Of a stretch of DNA of 64,000 bases, positions 34,018 to 41,282 are shown one piece after another. Under the pieces are notes generated by a model, which did no database searches, was not told where the DNA came from, and saw only the letters and a list, made by a program, of their open reading frames with translations. The translations under genes and the position numbers were made by a program. Origin of the DNA: Superficieibacter sp. HKU1 (GTDB lineage: Bacteria > Pseudomonadota > Gammaproteobacteria > Enterobacterales > Enterobacteriaceae); contig NZ_CP119754.1 in the NCBI RefSeq assembly GCF_029319185.1, forward strand, positions 2,294,001-2,358,000, given 5' to 3'. Within the stretch, counting starts at the first letter, position 1; each line of letters begins with the position of its first letter.

Positions 34018-35046
34018 ATGGTTTCTACACATATCGGATTTCCGGCTGAAACTGTCACTGTATTTATTGCATTGTCAGTCGGTGCCATCTTTATTGACCT
34101 ATTCATGCATCGCCATGATAAGCCGATCTCGCTGAAAAGTGCGGCGTTATGGTCGGTATTCTGGGTCATTGTGGCGATGGCTTTTGCTGGTTTTCTGTAC
34201 GTGCATCACGGTGCGGAAGTGGCGAGCCTGTTCGTGACCGGTTATGCACTGGAGAAAGTGCTTTCCGTCGATAACCTGTTTGTCATGATGGCGATCTTCT
34301 CGTGGTTCGCGGTACCGGATCGCTATCGTCACCGCGTGCTGTACTGGGGGATCATTGGTGCCATTGTCTTCAGGGGTATCTTTGTTGCTATCGGAACCGG
34401 CCTGCTTTCCCTCGGCCCATACGTCGAACTGATCTTCGCCGTTGTCGTGGCGTGGACCGCGGTCATGATGCTGAAAAGCGGTGGCGATGATGAAGAAGTT
34501 GAAGATTATTCACAGCACCTTGCCTACCGCATGGTCAGACGCTTCTTCCCCATCTGGCCAAAGCTTTCCGGTCACGCCTTTTTGCTGACGCAGAAAGAAG
34601 TCGATACTGAACTGGCAAAACCGGAGAACAAAGATATCGTCGTAGGACGGGTTAAAAAAGCGGCGTTTTATGCCACTCCGCTGATGCTCTGTGTCGCCGT
34701 TGTTGAGCTGTCTGACGTGATGTTCGCTTTTGACTCCGTCCCGGCGATCATCGCGGTCAGCCGTGAACCGCTGATTGTTTACAGTGCAATGATGTTTGCT
34801 ATTTTGGGCCTGCGTACACTTTACTTTGTTCTTGAGGCGCTGAAACAGTATCTGACGCATCTGGAAAAAGCAGTTATCGTGCTGCTGTTCTTTATCGCGG
34901 TCAAACTGGGCCTTAATGCCACGGACCATATCTGGCATCATGGCTACAGTCTTTCTGCCACAACCAGCCTGATCGTGGTTCTGGTGGTACTGGCTATCGG
35001 GATCGTTGCCAGCGTGCTGTTCCCGGAAAAAGCGGATGCAGAGTAA
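34018..35046 (+). CDS. terC: Tellurium resistance integral membrane protein TerC
   Basis: This 342-residue inner-membrane protein has about nine helices. Typical TerC motifs are GYALEKVLSVDNLFVMMAIF (intramembrane acidic residues), VELSDVMFAFDSVPAIIAV and EKAVIVLLFFIAVKLG. TerC-family proteins are linked to metal-ion (manganese) export and to membrane-bound complexes with TerB. A charged cytoplasmic loop lies at about 160-215. It is essential for tellurite resistance in known ter operons. It sits in the middle of terZABCDEF. Confidence 0.94.
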   Translation: MVSTHIGFPAETVTVFIALSVGAIFIDLFMHRHDKPISLKSAALWSVFWVIVAMAFAGFLYVHHGAEVASLFVTGYALEKVLSVDNLFVMMAIFSWFAVPDRYRHRVLYWGIIGAIVFRGIFVAIGTGLLSLGPYVELIFAVVVAWTAVMMLKSGGDDEEVEDYSQHLAYRMVRRFFPIWPKLSGHAFLLTQKEVDTELAKPENKDIVVGRVKKAAFYATPLMLCVAVVELSDVMFAFDSVPAIIAVSREPLIVYSAMMFAILGLRTLYFVLEALKQYLTHLEKAVIVLLFFIAVKLGLNATDHIWHHGYSLSATTSLIVVLVVLAIGIVASVLFPEKADAE

Positions 35047-35085
35047 ATCATTTCTATTTTAAAACGTAACCAGTGAGGATTTTTT

Positions 35086-35664
35086 ATGAGCGTTTCTCTT
35101 TCTAAAGGCGGCAACGTATCGTTAAGCAAAGCTGCACCGGCAATGAAAAATGTTCTGATCGGTCTCGGCTGGGATGCTCGCTCTACTGATGGTCAGGACT
35201 TTGACCTCGATGCGTCTGCATTCCTGCTTGGTCAAAACGGCAAAGTTCGCGGTGACGCTGACTTCATTTTCTATAACAATCTGAAGTCTGCCGACGGTTC
35301 AGTGACCCATACCGGTGATAACCGTACCGGCGAAGGCGATGGTGATGATGAGTCGCTGATCGTGAAGCTGGATACCGTGCCGGCAGACGTTGATAAAATT
35401 ATCTTCGTTGTCACTATCCATGATGCGCAGGCTCGCCATCAGAGTTTTGGCCAGGTTTCCGGCGCATTCATTCGTCTGGTTAATAATGACAACCAGACTG
35501 AAGTGGCGCGTTACGACCTGACTGAAGACGCGTCTACGGAAACAGCGATGCTCTTTGGTGAGCTGTATCGTCACAACGGTGAGTGGAAATTCCGTGCCGT
35601 CGGCCAGGGTTATGCTGGCGGTCTGGCATCAGTATGTGCTCAGTACGGCATCAACGCGTCCTGA
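35086..35664 (+). CDS. terD: Tellurium resistance protein TerD
   Basis: This 192-residue founder-type TerD protein has MSVSLSKGGNVSLSKAAP, IGLGWDARSTDGQDFDLDASAF, and the calcium-binding acidic loop GDNRTGEGDGDDESL. The C-terminal signature GELYRHNGEWKFRAVGQGYAGGL is intact. TerD binds calcium. AGTGAGGA precedes the ATG. It is a tandem paralogue of terE, and a short hairpin lies between the two genes. Confidence 0.94.
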   Translation: MSVSLSKGGNVSLSKAAPAMKNVLIGLGWDARSTDGQDFDLDASAFLLGQNGKVRGDADFIFYNNLKSADGSVTHTGDNRTGEGDGDDESLIVKLDTVPADVDKIIFVVTIHDAQARHQSFGQVSGAFIRLVNNDNQTEVARYDLTEDASTETAMLFGELYRHNGEWKFRAVGQGYAGGLASVCAQYGINAS

Positions 35665-35679
35665 TCATCCTTATCTACC

Positions 35680-35699
35680 GGAGCTGCAAACGCAGCTCC
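35680..35699 (+). other. Hairpin between terD and terE
   Basis: GGAGCTGC and GCAGCTCC form a perfect 8-bp stem around AAAC, followed by ATCATTAAC with no T-run. It is more likely a transcript-stabilising or pausing structure than a terminator. Confidence 0.45.
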
Positions 35700-35722
35700 A
35701 TCATTAACAGCAGGAGCTAAAA

Positions 35723-36298
35723 ATGGCAGTTTCTCTCGTAAAAGGCGGTAACGTATCCCTTACTAAAGAAGCACCAACCATGAACATTGCCATGGTCGGT
35801 CTTGGATGGGATGCCCGCGTCACTGATGGTCAGGATTTTGACCTGGATGCCTCAGTGTTTATGGTTGGCGAAGATGGCAAAGTGCTGTCCGATAGCCATT
35901 TTATTTTCTTCAACAACAAACTGAGCCCGTGTGGCGCCGTTGAACACCAGGGCGACAACCGCACCGGTGCTGGCGACGGCGACGATGAGCAGATCAAAAT
36001 CGAGCTGGCCAAAGTGGATGCTGGCGTCAAAAAACTGGTTTTTGCGGTTACCATTTATGACGCTGAAGCACGTAAACAAAACTTTGGCATGGTGAGCAAC
36101 AGCTTCATGCGCGTCTACAACAACGACAACGGTACTGAAATTGCTCGCTTTGATCTGTCTGAAGATGCATCGACCGAAACCGCGATGATCTTCGGTGAAC
36201 TCTACCGTCACGGTAGCGAATGGAAATTCAAAGCGGTAGGTCAGGGTTTTGCCGGTGGTCTGAGTGCGCTGGCGTCTCAGCACGGTGTGAACATCTAA
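35723..36298 (+). CDS. terE: Tellurium resistance protein TerE
   Basis: This 191-residue TerD-family protein has MAVSLVKGGNVSLTKEAPT, VGLGWDARVTDGQDFDLDASVF, acidic loop GDNRTGAGDGDDEQI, and C-terminal GELYRHGSEWKFKAVGQGFAGGL. It differs from TerD mainly in the first strand and mid-loop. A good ribosome-binding site (CAGGAGC) is present. It is followed by a rho-independent-like terminator before terF. Confidence 0.94.
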   Translation: MAVSLVKGGNVSLTKEAPTMNIAMVGLGWDARVTDGQDFDLDASVFMVGEDGKVLSDSHFIFFNNKLSPCGAVEHQGDNRTGAGDGDDEQIKIELAKVDAGVKKLVFAVTIYDAEARKQNFGMVSNSFMRVYNNDNGTEIARFDLSEDASTETAMIFGELYRHGSEWKFKAVGQGFAGGLSALASQHGVNI

Positions 36299-36310
36299 GA
36301 GTAGCATCAG

Positions 36311-36335
36311 AAGCCCGGCGGACGTCCGGGCTTTT
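36311..36335 (+). terminator. Terminator-like hairpin between terE and terF
   Basis: AAGCCCGG and CCGGGCTT pair around CGGACGT, followed by TTCTC; the stem abuts a short T-run. It lies 12 nt after the terE stop. It may uncouple terF expression from terZABCDE. Confidence 0.65.
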
Positions 36336-36417
36336 CTCTGGTCCGCAAAAAACAGCGCCATTTCAGCTGTATTACGAAGTGCTCTCTTTTTTGCCGGCAA
36401 ACGAAAAGGGAACGTAT

Positions 36418-37656
36418 ATGCAACTTCAGGCAGGACAAAATACGGTTATCACCACCTCAGATCTTACCCTTACGCTTAATTATCAGGGAAACGCTTCCTT
36501 TCGCAGCGACCTCGATCCCTCTGCCTTTTTGCTGGGAGAAAACGACAGGGTGGCGCAGGACGACGACTTTATCTTCTTTAATAATCTTCAATCGGTTGAA
36601 GGTGCGATTCGTATGGATCTCTCCCCGCAACGCGCCACTTTTCGTGTTCGTTTACAGGATGTACCGCCACGTATCCACAAGATTGCCCTGACAGTTGTCA
36701 TTGACGGTGACAATACGCTGGAGCATCTGGCTCAGCTGTCAATTGCGGCGAGTGAACTGGCGCGATTTGACGTCGATGTTAACGGTCGTGAGGAGAAAGC
36801 GTTGATTGTGGCGGAGATTTATCGCTACCAGGGGAAATGGAAACTAAAAGCTGTCGGACAGGGCTTTAACGGGGGGCTGGAGCCGCTGGCGCGCCATTAT
36901 GGGGTTGATGTCGCCTCTCCGGCAGCCGAATCAGCGCCGGTCAAAATCAGCCTGGAGAAAAAACTTCAGGAGAAAGCTCCGCGTCTGGTCAGTCTTGCTA
37001 AAACGGCCACGGTAAGTTTGACGAAGCATAAGCTGGAATCTGTTCAGGCCCGCGTGGCATTTGTTCTGGATGCCTCAGGCTCAATGAAAGGGCAGTTTAA
37101 AAAAGGCAATGTCCAGGCCGTTCTGGATCGTATTGCCGTTCTGGCCGTCCAGTTTGACGATGATGGCGCGATGGATATGTGGGGCTTTGCCCAGCGACAT
37201 AAAAAATACCCGGACGTCACGCTTGATAATCTGGATGGCTATATCTCCCGCATTCAGAGTGCATCCCGCAGTTCCATGCTGGAAATTTTGCCCGGGCTGG
37301 GTGGCCTTAATAACGAGCCGCCGGTGATGAATGAGATTGTTGATTTCTACCGGGGAACGACGTTGCCAGTGTTTGTGGTGTTTATTACCGATGGCGGCAT
37401 CAGTAAAACACGAGAAATTAAAGACGTGATCCGGCGTTCTGCAGAAAGTCCGATCTTCTGGAAGTTTGTTGGCCTCGGCGGTTCAAGTTACGGTATTCTC
37501 GAAAAACTGGATACCTTTACCGAACGGCGGGTGGATAACAGTAATTTCTTTGCGATTGATGATTTTGCAAAAATGAAGGATGAGCAGTTGTACGATTTAC
37601 TGCTTGAAGAGTTCAGGGACTGGCGCGAGCAGGCTACATCATTACGTATTCTGTAA
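36418..37656 (+). CDS. terF: TerF, TerD-like domain fused to a vWA domain
   Basis: This 412-residue protein has an N-terminal TerD-like domain (LDPSAFLLGENDRVAQDDDF ... GKWKLKAVGQGFNGGLEPLA). A linker with SLxK repeats (VKISLEKKL ... VSLAKTATVSLTKH) leads to a C-terminal von Willebrand A domain with FVLDASGSM and FITDGGIS MIDAS motifs. It links the TerD and TerY families in one chain. I chose the ATG at 36418 (MQLQAGQ), preceded by AAAGGGA. It is last of the operon, behind the hairpin at 36311-36335. Confidence 0.9.
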   Translation: MQLQAGQNTVITTSDLTLTLNYQGNASFRSDLDPSAFLLGENDRVAQDDDFIFFNNLQSVEGAIRMDLSPQRATFRVRLQDVPPRIHKIALTVVIDGDNTLEHLAQLSIAASELARFDVDVNGREEKALIVAEIYRYQGKWKLKAVGQGFNGGLEPLARHYGVDVASPAAESAPVKISLEKKLQEKAPRLVSLAKTATVSLTKHKLESVQARVAFVLDASGSMKGQFKKGNVQAVLDRIAVLAVQFDDDGAMDMWGFAQRHKKYPDVTLDNLDGYISRIQSASRSSMLEILPGLGGLNNEPPVMNEIVDFYRGTTLPVFVVFITDGGISKTREIKDVIRRSAESPIFWKFVGLGGSSYGILEKLDTFTERRVDNSNFFAIDDFAKMKDEQLYDLLLEEFRDWREQATSLRIL

Positions 37657-37660
37657 CGGT

Positions 37661-37682
37661 ATCGCCCCGACGGCGGGGCGAT
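37661..37682. terminator. Bidirectional terminator after terF
   Basis: ATCGCCCCG and CGGGGCGAT form a perfect 9-bp stem around ACGG between convergent terF and the HAD-IB gene. It marks the right edge of the ter locus. Confidence 0.7.
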
Positions 37683-37686
37683 TTCG

Positions 37687-38358
37687 TCATAAATTGTAGT
37701 TTTGCTGGTTCGCTTTAAGCATATCGAGCGGCGATTTGCGGCGCTTCCATGCCGGGTGGAAATGACGCCAGTGGGCATCCCTGGCGGCGGTAAGGAGTTC
37801 GTAATCGCCGCGGGTATCGCCCCATGCCCGCAGATGATAGTCGGCCAGCGATCCATAAACGCTTTCAAGTCGGTTAATTTTTTGAATGCACCGGCAGTTA
37901 TGCCCGCTAATCCGACCGGTCAGCTTGCCATCCCGGATCTCAAGTTGAGTGCCGATCAGCTTTACCCCGAGCTTATCTGCAAAGGGTTGCAACACCAGCT
38001 CAGGGGATGCTGAGCATAAGGTGACTTCTGCACCGGACATCCGCTCTGACGCCACCGCCAGCAATCCACTGGAGCGCATCAGCCGATCCCAGTACAGCTC
38101 GCAAAACGTTTCCGCTTTTGCGCGCAGCCATTTTTCATCAATATCGGTCAGAAAGGTGGTAATCAGCACTTCTTTCAGTTCATCACGGGTTAGCTTGCGA
38201 CGCATACAGCGCAGCGCAGGCAGGGTCATCCTGGCGATATTACGAATAAAAAAACGATTGCCGAAAGCATAACGCAGAAACGGGATGAAGCTGTCATGAC
38301 GCGTGAGGGTTCCATCAAAATCGAAGACGGACAGAACGTTTGCGTGTGTGGTTTCCAT
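37687..38358 (-). CDS. HAD-IB family phosphatase (SerB-like)
   Basis: This 223-residue HAD-superfamily IB hydrolase has the catalytic D13-F-D15-G-T-L-T motif, motif II CSASPE, and motif IV WGDTRGDYELL. It is similar to the phosphoserine/lysophosphatidate-type phosphatases found singly in many enterobacteria. Substrate unknown. It is convergent with terF and is not clearly part of the ter locus. The start METTHANV is chosen as the first in-frame ATG. Confidence 0.78.
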   Translation of the reverse strand: METTHANVLSVFDFDGTLTRHDSFIPFLRYAFGNRFFIRNIARMTLPALRCMRRKLTRDELKEVLITTFLTDIDEKWLRAKAETFCELYWDRLMRSSGLLAVASERMSGAEVTLCSASPELVLQPFADKLGVKLIGTQLEIRDGKLTGRISGHNCRCIQKINRLESVYGSLADYHLRAWGDTRGDYELLTAARDAHWRHFHPAWKRRKSPLDMLKANQQNYNL

Positions 38359-38496
38359 AAAAACGTTTGACTCTCAATGATAGTGGCATTTATCAAAGGT
38401 ACCGAAGCGATACTCCTGACCTTAGCGAAGATGCCGGTATCATCTCAAATTATGACGCTCTAAGCATTGTTTAAATAGTGGAGGCAGGAGGAGGAG

Positions 38497-38580
38497 ATGT
38501 TTAGCTGGGGCGCGATAATATCATGCCCCAGACAGCAATATTGGGATCTCAGAGGTCGTCCATCGTATGATCGACAATGA
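38497..38580 (+). CDS. Candidate 27-residue small ORF
   Basis: ATG at 38497 follows an unusually strong Shine-Dalgarno (AGGAGG, 5 nt upstream). It opens a frame encoding MFSWGAIISCPRQQYWDLRG plus seven residues. The ORF is antisense to the ariR 3' end for its last 32 bases and overlaps the hairpin at 38505-38531. I recognise no family; it may be chance. Confidence 0.2.
   Translation: MFSWGAIISCPRQQYWDLRGRPSYDRQ
38505..38531 (-). terminator. Hairpin downstream of ariR
   Basis: CTGGGGC and GCCCCAG pair across a 13-nt loop, 18 bp after the ariR stop on the minus strand. The T-run is weak. It probably ends the ycgZ-ymgA-ariR transcript. Confidence 0.45.
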
Positions 38581-38827
38581 TTTCCAGGGTCTTGCGAATG
38601 ATATCCCCGGTCACCACATCATTATTGGTTTCCAGAAAAGAGATCAGCTTTTGAATGATCGCTTTATTCGATAATTCGCCTTGCGAGTCCATAATGCTTC
38701 TGATAGCCGCGCCCAGCATTGCGGATTCTTCCACCAGTCTGTCACCGGCAGTACGAAAATACTGAGTCAGCGCCAGGGAAGGCAAATCATCGTAACTTTC
38801 TCTTTCCTGCAACATCACCTGACTCAT
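38549..38827 (-). CDS. ariR: Biofilm/acid-resistance regulator AriR (YmgB)
   Basis: This 92-residue small helical protein has TQYFRTAGDRLVEESAMLGA and the tail VVTGDIIRKTLEIIVDHTMDDL, matching E. coli AriR/YmgB (88 aa). These proteins act with the Rcs system to repress curli and promote colanic acid when the blue-light repressor BluR is lifted. It is third in the ycgZ-ymgA-ariR operon. The E. coli fourth gene, ymgC, is absent here. TAAATCACGGAG-type sequence precedes the start. Confidence 0.87.
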   Translation of the reverse strand: MSQVMLQERESYDDLPSLALTQYFRTAGDRLVEESAMLGAAIRSIMDSQGELSNKAIIQKLISFLETNNDVVTGDIIRKTLEIIVDHTMDDL

Positions 38828-38854
38828 GTATTTACTCCGTGATTTATAAGGCTA

Positions 38855-39148
38855 TCAATGATTTTTGCTTTTTTCAGCCTTTTGGTTGGCGCCAAATAGC
38901 TGATGAACGTTATCCCCGCCCCATTGTGACGGTTCGTGTTTTGTTTTATTCAGTCCCGCGTTATTACTGATTTCCGCAATAATATCTGCAAGAATGTCTC
39001 GTCGCTGACGGTCAGACTCACTGGCCTCAATGGACCGCAGTCTGGCAATCAGCGACTGTTTGTTAATTGGACTATTGTCGGCCAGCAGAGATAACACTGC
39101 TTCACCGATCAGCTCGTCTGTTAGTTGTTCTGTTTCACTTCTTTTCAT
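38855..39148 (-). CDS. ymgA: YmgA-like connector protein
   Basis: This 97-residue protein matches E. coli YmgA in LIGEAVLSLLADNSPINKQS, LIARLRSIEASESDRQRRD and ILADIIAEISNNAG, but has a longer, divergent hydrophilic C-terminus (KHEPSQWGGDNVHQLFGANQ). YmgA signals through RcsC/D. I chose the ATG MKRSETEQ at 39148 over an in-frame GTG 7 codons upstream. It is middle gene of the BluR-controlled operon. Confidence 0.82.
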   Translation of the reverse strand: MKRSETEQLTDELIGEAVLSLLADNSPINKQSLIARLRSIEASESDRQRRDILADIIAEISNNAGLNKTKHEPSQWGGDNVHQLFGANQKAEKSKNH

Positions 39149-39309
39149 AACTGTATCTCTAATTGCCACTGAATCCCGGTTGGGAAGCGCGGCATAAAGT
39201 CAGTTCTCTGCTGCAAGAGGTTCTCTGGTAATCGATGGTCCTTTATGAAGCATAAGTCCTCCGCCCGAATTGACTTAAAAGGGCCTCCGTAGGTCAGGAC
39301 TGGCAATCC

Positions 39310-39549
39310 TCAGCGGTCAAACAGCAGACCAATTAGCCTGTGGTAATGGCTTTCTTCTTCAGGACCGGAAGCGGTTTCCAGCCGTTTAAGCAATTTTGTA
39401 CAGATCGCCTTACGGTTCAGACTGCGTCCGTCAGTGAGTATTTCCCGTACAATTTCACCCAGGGTTTCCTGCTGGGTAGGCAGGGCCGCTTTATTGAAAT
39501 AACGGGCAATGGCATTAGCGGTATCGGGAATGTAACCATTCTGCTGCAT
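39310..39549 (-). CDS. ycgZ: Connector protein YcgZ
   Basis: This 79-residue protein is clearly YcgZ: AIARYFNKAALPTQQETLGE, IVREILTDGRSLNRKAICTK and HYHRLIGLLFD align with the 78-aa E. coli protein. It is first of the operon repressed by BluR, divergent from bluF. AGGAGTG lies just before the ATG. A 160-bp gap separates it from ymgA. Confidence 0.9.
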   Translation of the reverse strand: MQQNGYIPDTANAIARYFNKAALPTQQETLGEIVREILTDGRSLNRKAICTKLLKRLETASGPEEESHYHRLIGLLFDR

Positions 39550-39880
39550 ATGTCACTCCTGTAAAATATTTTGTCATATCAAGTACGGCTAAAGTTATAC
39601 AGAATTGGCAAACTTGTACAGAGATAATTGTACAATTATTGAAAAATATGTACGGGTTGTTTTTTTATTGTTATATTACAACATGTTAAAAATATTTTTT
39701 TGATGCACTGAATCTTTTTGAGTTGTACAGCACGCGGGATTTCACCATCACAGTATAGTGGCACATCAATCATGTGGTCAGATTGTCAGGAGAAAGTTAA
39801 AAAAATGCGCAAGTAGTACAAGCTTCAAAAACCACTATCTGCTAGTGTGATCGTTCATTCATCAGGCCTATGAGATCTTC
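39550..39880. promoter_or_regulatory. ycgZ-bluF intergenic regulatory region with BluR boxes
   Basis: These 331 bp hold no gene and are AT-rich. TTGTACA occurs at 39614-39620, 39628-39634 (extended to the palindrome TTGTACAA) and 39723-39729, with weaker GTACA copies near 39648 and 39816. TTGTACA is the core of the MlrA/BluR recognition sequence, so this is the likely BluR-controlled divergent promoter region. Confidence 0.75.
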
Positions 39881-41101
39881 ATGCTTACCACTATCATTTA
39901 CCGCAGCCATTTCTGCGACAACGTCCCTTATAAAGCGCTGGAGGAGATGGTTACAGCGGCAAACGAAAAGAACAGCCATGGAGGCGTCACCGGTATTCTG
40001 TTGTTTAATGGCACCCACTTTTTCCAGCTGCTTGAAGGCCCTCAGGAAAGCGTTACCACTATTTATCGTCACATTTGTGAAGACGATCGCCATTACAACG
40101 TCGTTGAGCTTCTGCGTGACTACTCGCCCTCACGCCGTTTTGGTAAGGCCGGAATGGAACTCTTTGATTTACGCGAACATGACAGGGATGAAGTGCTTCA
40201 GGTCGTGCTTGATAAAGGGACGTCTAAATATCAGTTAATTTATGATGACCGCGCGCTGCAGTTCTTCCGTACCTTCGTTGAGGCGCGGGAAAAAGAGAAC
40301 TATTTCGAGATCCCCGCCGGGGATTCATGGGACTTTATCTCCGATGGCAATACTGTACTGCCGCAAGATTCGAAGCGTGATTTAACCGCGGATTGCAGTT
40401 TCGCTTTCCAGCCGACCATCGATCCGCTTGCCCAGGAAATTGTCTCGCTTGAAGCCTTGCTGCGTACCACTGACGGCGCTTCTCCGCAGGCTTTTTTTGG
40501 TTCTCTGAGCGGCGATGCGCTCTATCAGGCAGACCTTCATAGTAAAAAAGTGGCTTTCGAAATGGCTGCAGCGCTGAATCTCGGAGAGCAGACCCTGACG
40601 GTCAATCTACAGCCGATGACGCTGGTAAATGTTCCCGACGCGGTGCGCTTTTTGCTGACGGAAATTGAAGTCAATGGACTGGTTCCGGAACAGATCATTG
40701 TAGATTTCACTGAAAGCGAAATTATTTCGCGCCTTGATGAGTTCACTGATGCGGTAAGGCAGTTAAAAGCTGCCGGTATCCGGGTTGCTATCGATCACTT
40801 TGGTGCCGGTTTTGCCGGACTTTCACTTCTTGCCCAGTTCCAGCCGGATCGCATCAAAATAAATCGCGATCTGATCAAGGATGTGCATAAAAGTGGTCCG
40901 CGCCAGGCAATTATTCAGGCCATCATCAAATGCTGTACATCGCTTGAAATCTCCATCACCGCCGTAGGCGTCGAGAAAGCAGAAGAGTGGATGTGGCTTG
41001 AGTCCGCCGGAATTTCGATGTTCCAGGGACATCTTTTTGCTAAACCGGCGTTAGGGGCTATTCCCGCGGTGTTCTGGCCAGAGAAGAAAAGCAACTTTTA
41101 A
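39881..41101 (+). CDS. bluF: Blue-light receptor BluF (BLUF-EAL anti-repressor)
   Basis: This 406-residue protein has an N-terminal BLUF flavin photoreceptor domain (residues 1-95) with the conserved Tyr7, Asn31 and Gln49. It also has a C-terminal EAL domain in which catalytic residues are replaced: LEALLRT in place of EALxR, VDFTESEII, IDHFGAGFAG in place of DDFGxG, and GVEKAEEW for the EVE motif. It is therefore not a phosphodiesterase. In blue light it binds the repressor BluR and releases it from DNA. It is divergent from ycgZ and followed by bluR in the same direction. Confidence 0.94.
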   Translation: MLTTIIYRSHFCDNVPYKALEEMVTAANEKNSHGGVTGILLFNGTHFFQLLEGPQESVTTIYRHICEDDRHYNVVELLRDYSPSRRFGKAGMELFDLREHDRDEVLQVVLDKGTSKYQLIYDDRALQFFRTFVEAREKENYFEIPAGDSWDFISDGNTVLPQDSKRDLTADCSFAFQPTIDPLAQEIVSLEALLRTTDGASPQAFFGSLSGDALYQADLHSKKVAFEMAAALNLGEQTLTVNLQPMTLVNVPDAVRFLLTEIEVNGLVPEQIIVDFTESEIISRLDEFTDAVRQLKAAGIRVAIDHFGAGFAGLSLLAQFQPDRIKINRDLIKDVHKSGPRQAIIQAIIKCCTSLEISITAVGVEKAEEWMWLESAGISMFQGHLFAKPALGAIPAVFWPEKKSNF

Positions 41102-41123
41102 CGTTATCCTCGTCAAAATAAAC

Positions 41124-41153
41124 GCTGCTGATAGCATTATCAGCAGCTTTTTT
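41124..41153 (+). terminator. Rho-independent terminator after bluF
   Basis: GCTGCTGATA and TATCAGCAGC form a perfect 10-bp stem around GCAT, followed by six T residues, 22 nt after the bluF stop. It makes bluR an independently expressed gene. Confidence 0.88.
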
Positions 41154-41198
41154 GTGCCTGAGGTTGATACGTCTTTTATACAAACCAGCAACTTCACG

Positions 41199-41256
41199 TT
41201 GTACAATAAAAAAAACTTGTACAAGCCATGGTGAATTGCTAGCTTAAACTTGTACA
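41199..41256 (+). promoter_or_regulatory. Three BluR/MlrA-type boxes upstream of bluR
   Basis: TTGTACA occurs at 41199-41205, 41217-41223 and 41250-41256, the last only 27 bp before the bluR ATG. With the three boxes in the ycgZ-bluF gap, this points to autoregulation of bluR. Confidence 0.65.
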
Positions 41257-41282
41257 TTCCGGTTTTAAGTATGAGAGTGTGA

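Noticed and set aside
19656..37682. The ter locus as a recent mobile island bounded by direct repeats or a tRNA
   Set aside because: I found no tRNA, integrase, transposase or flanking direct repeats; both borders are simple terminator hairpins between convergent genes. Acquisition remains possible but is not supported by visible boundaries.
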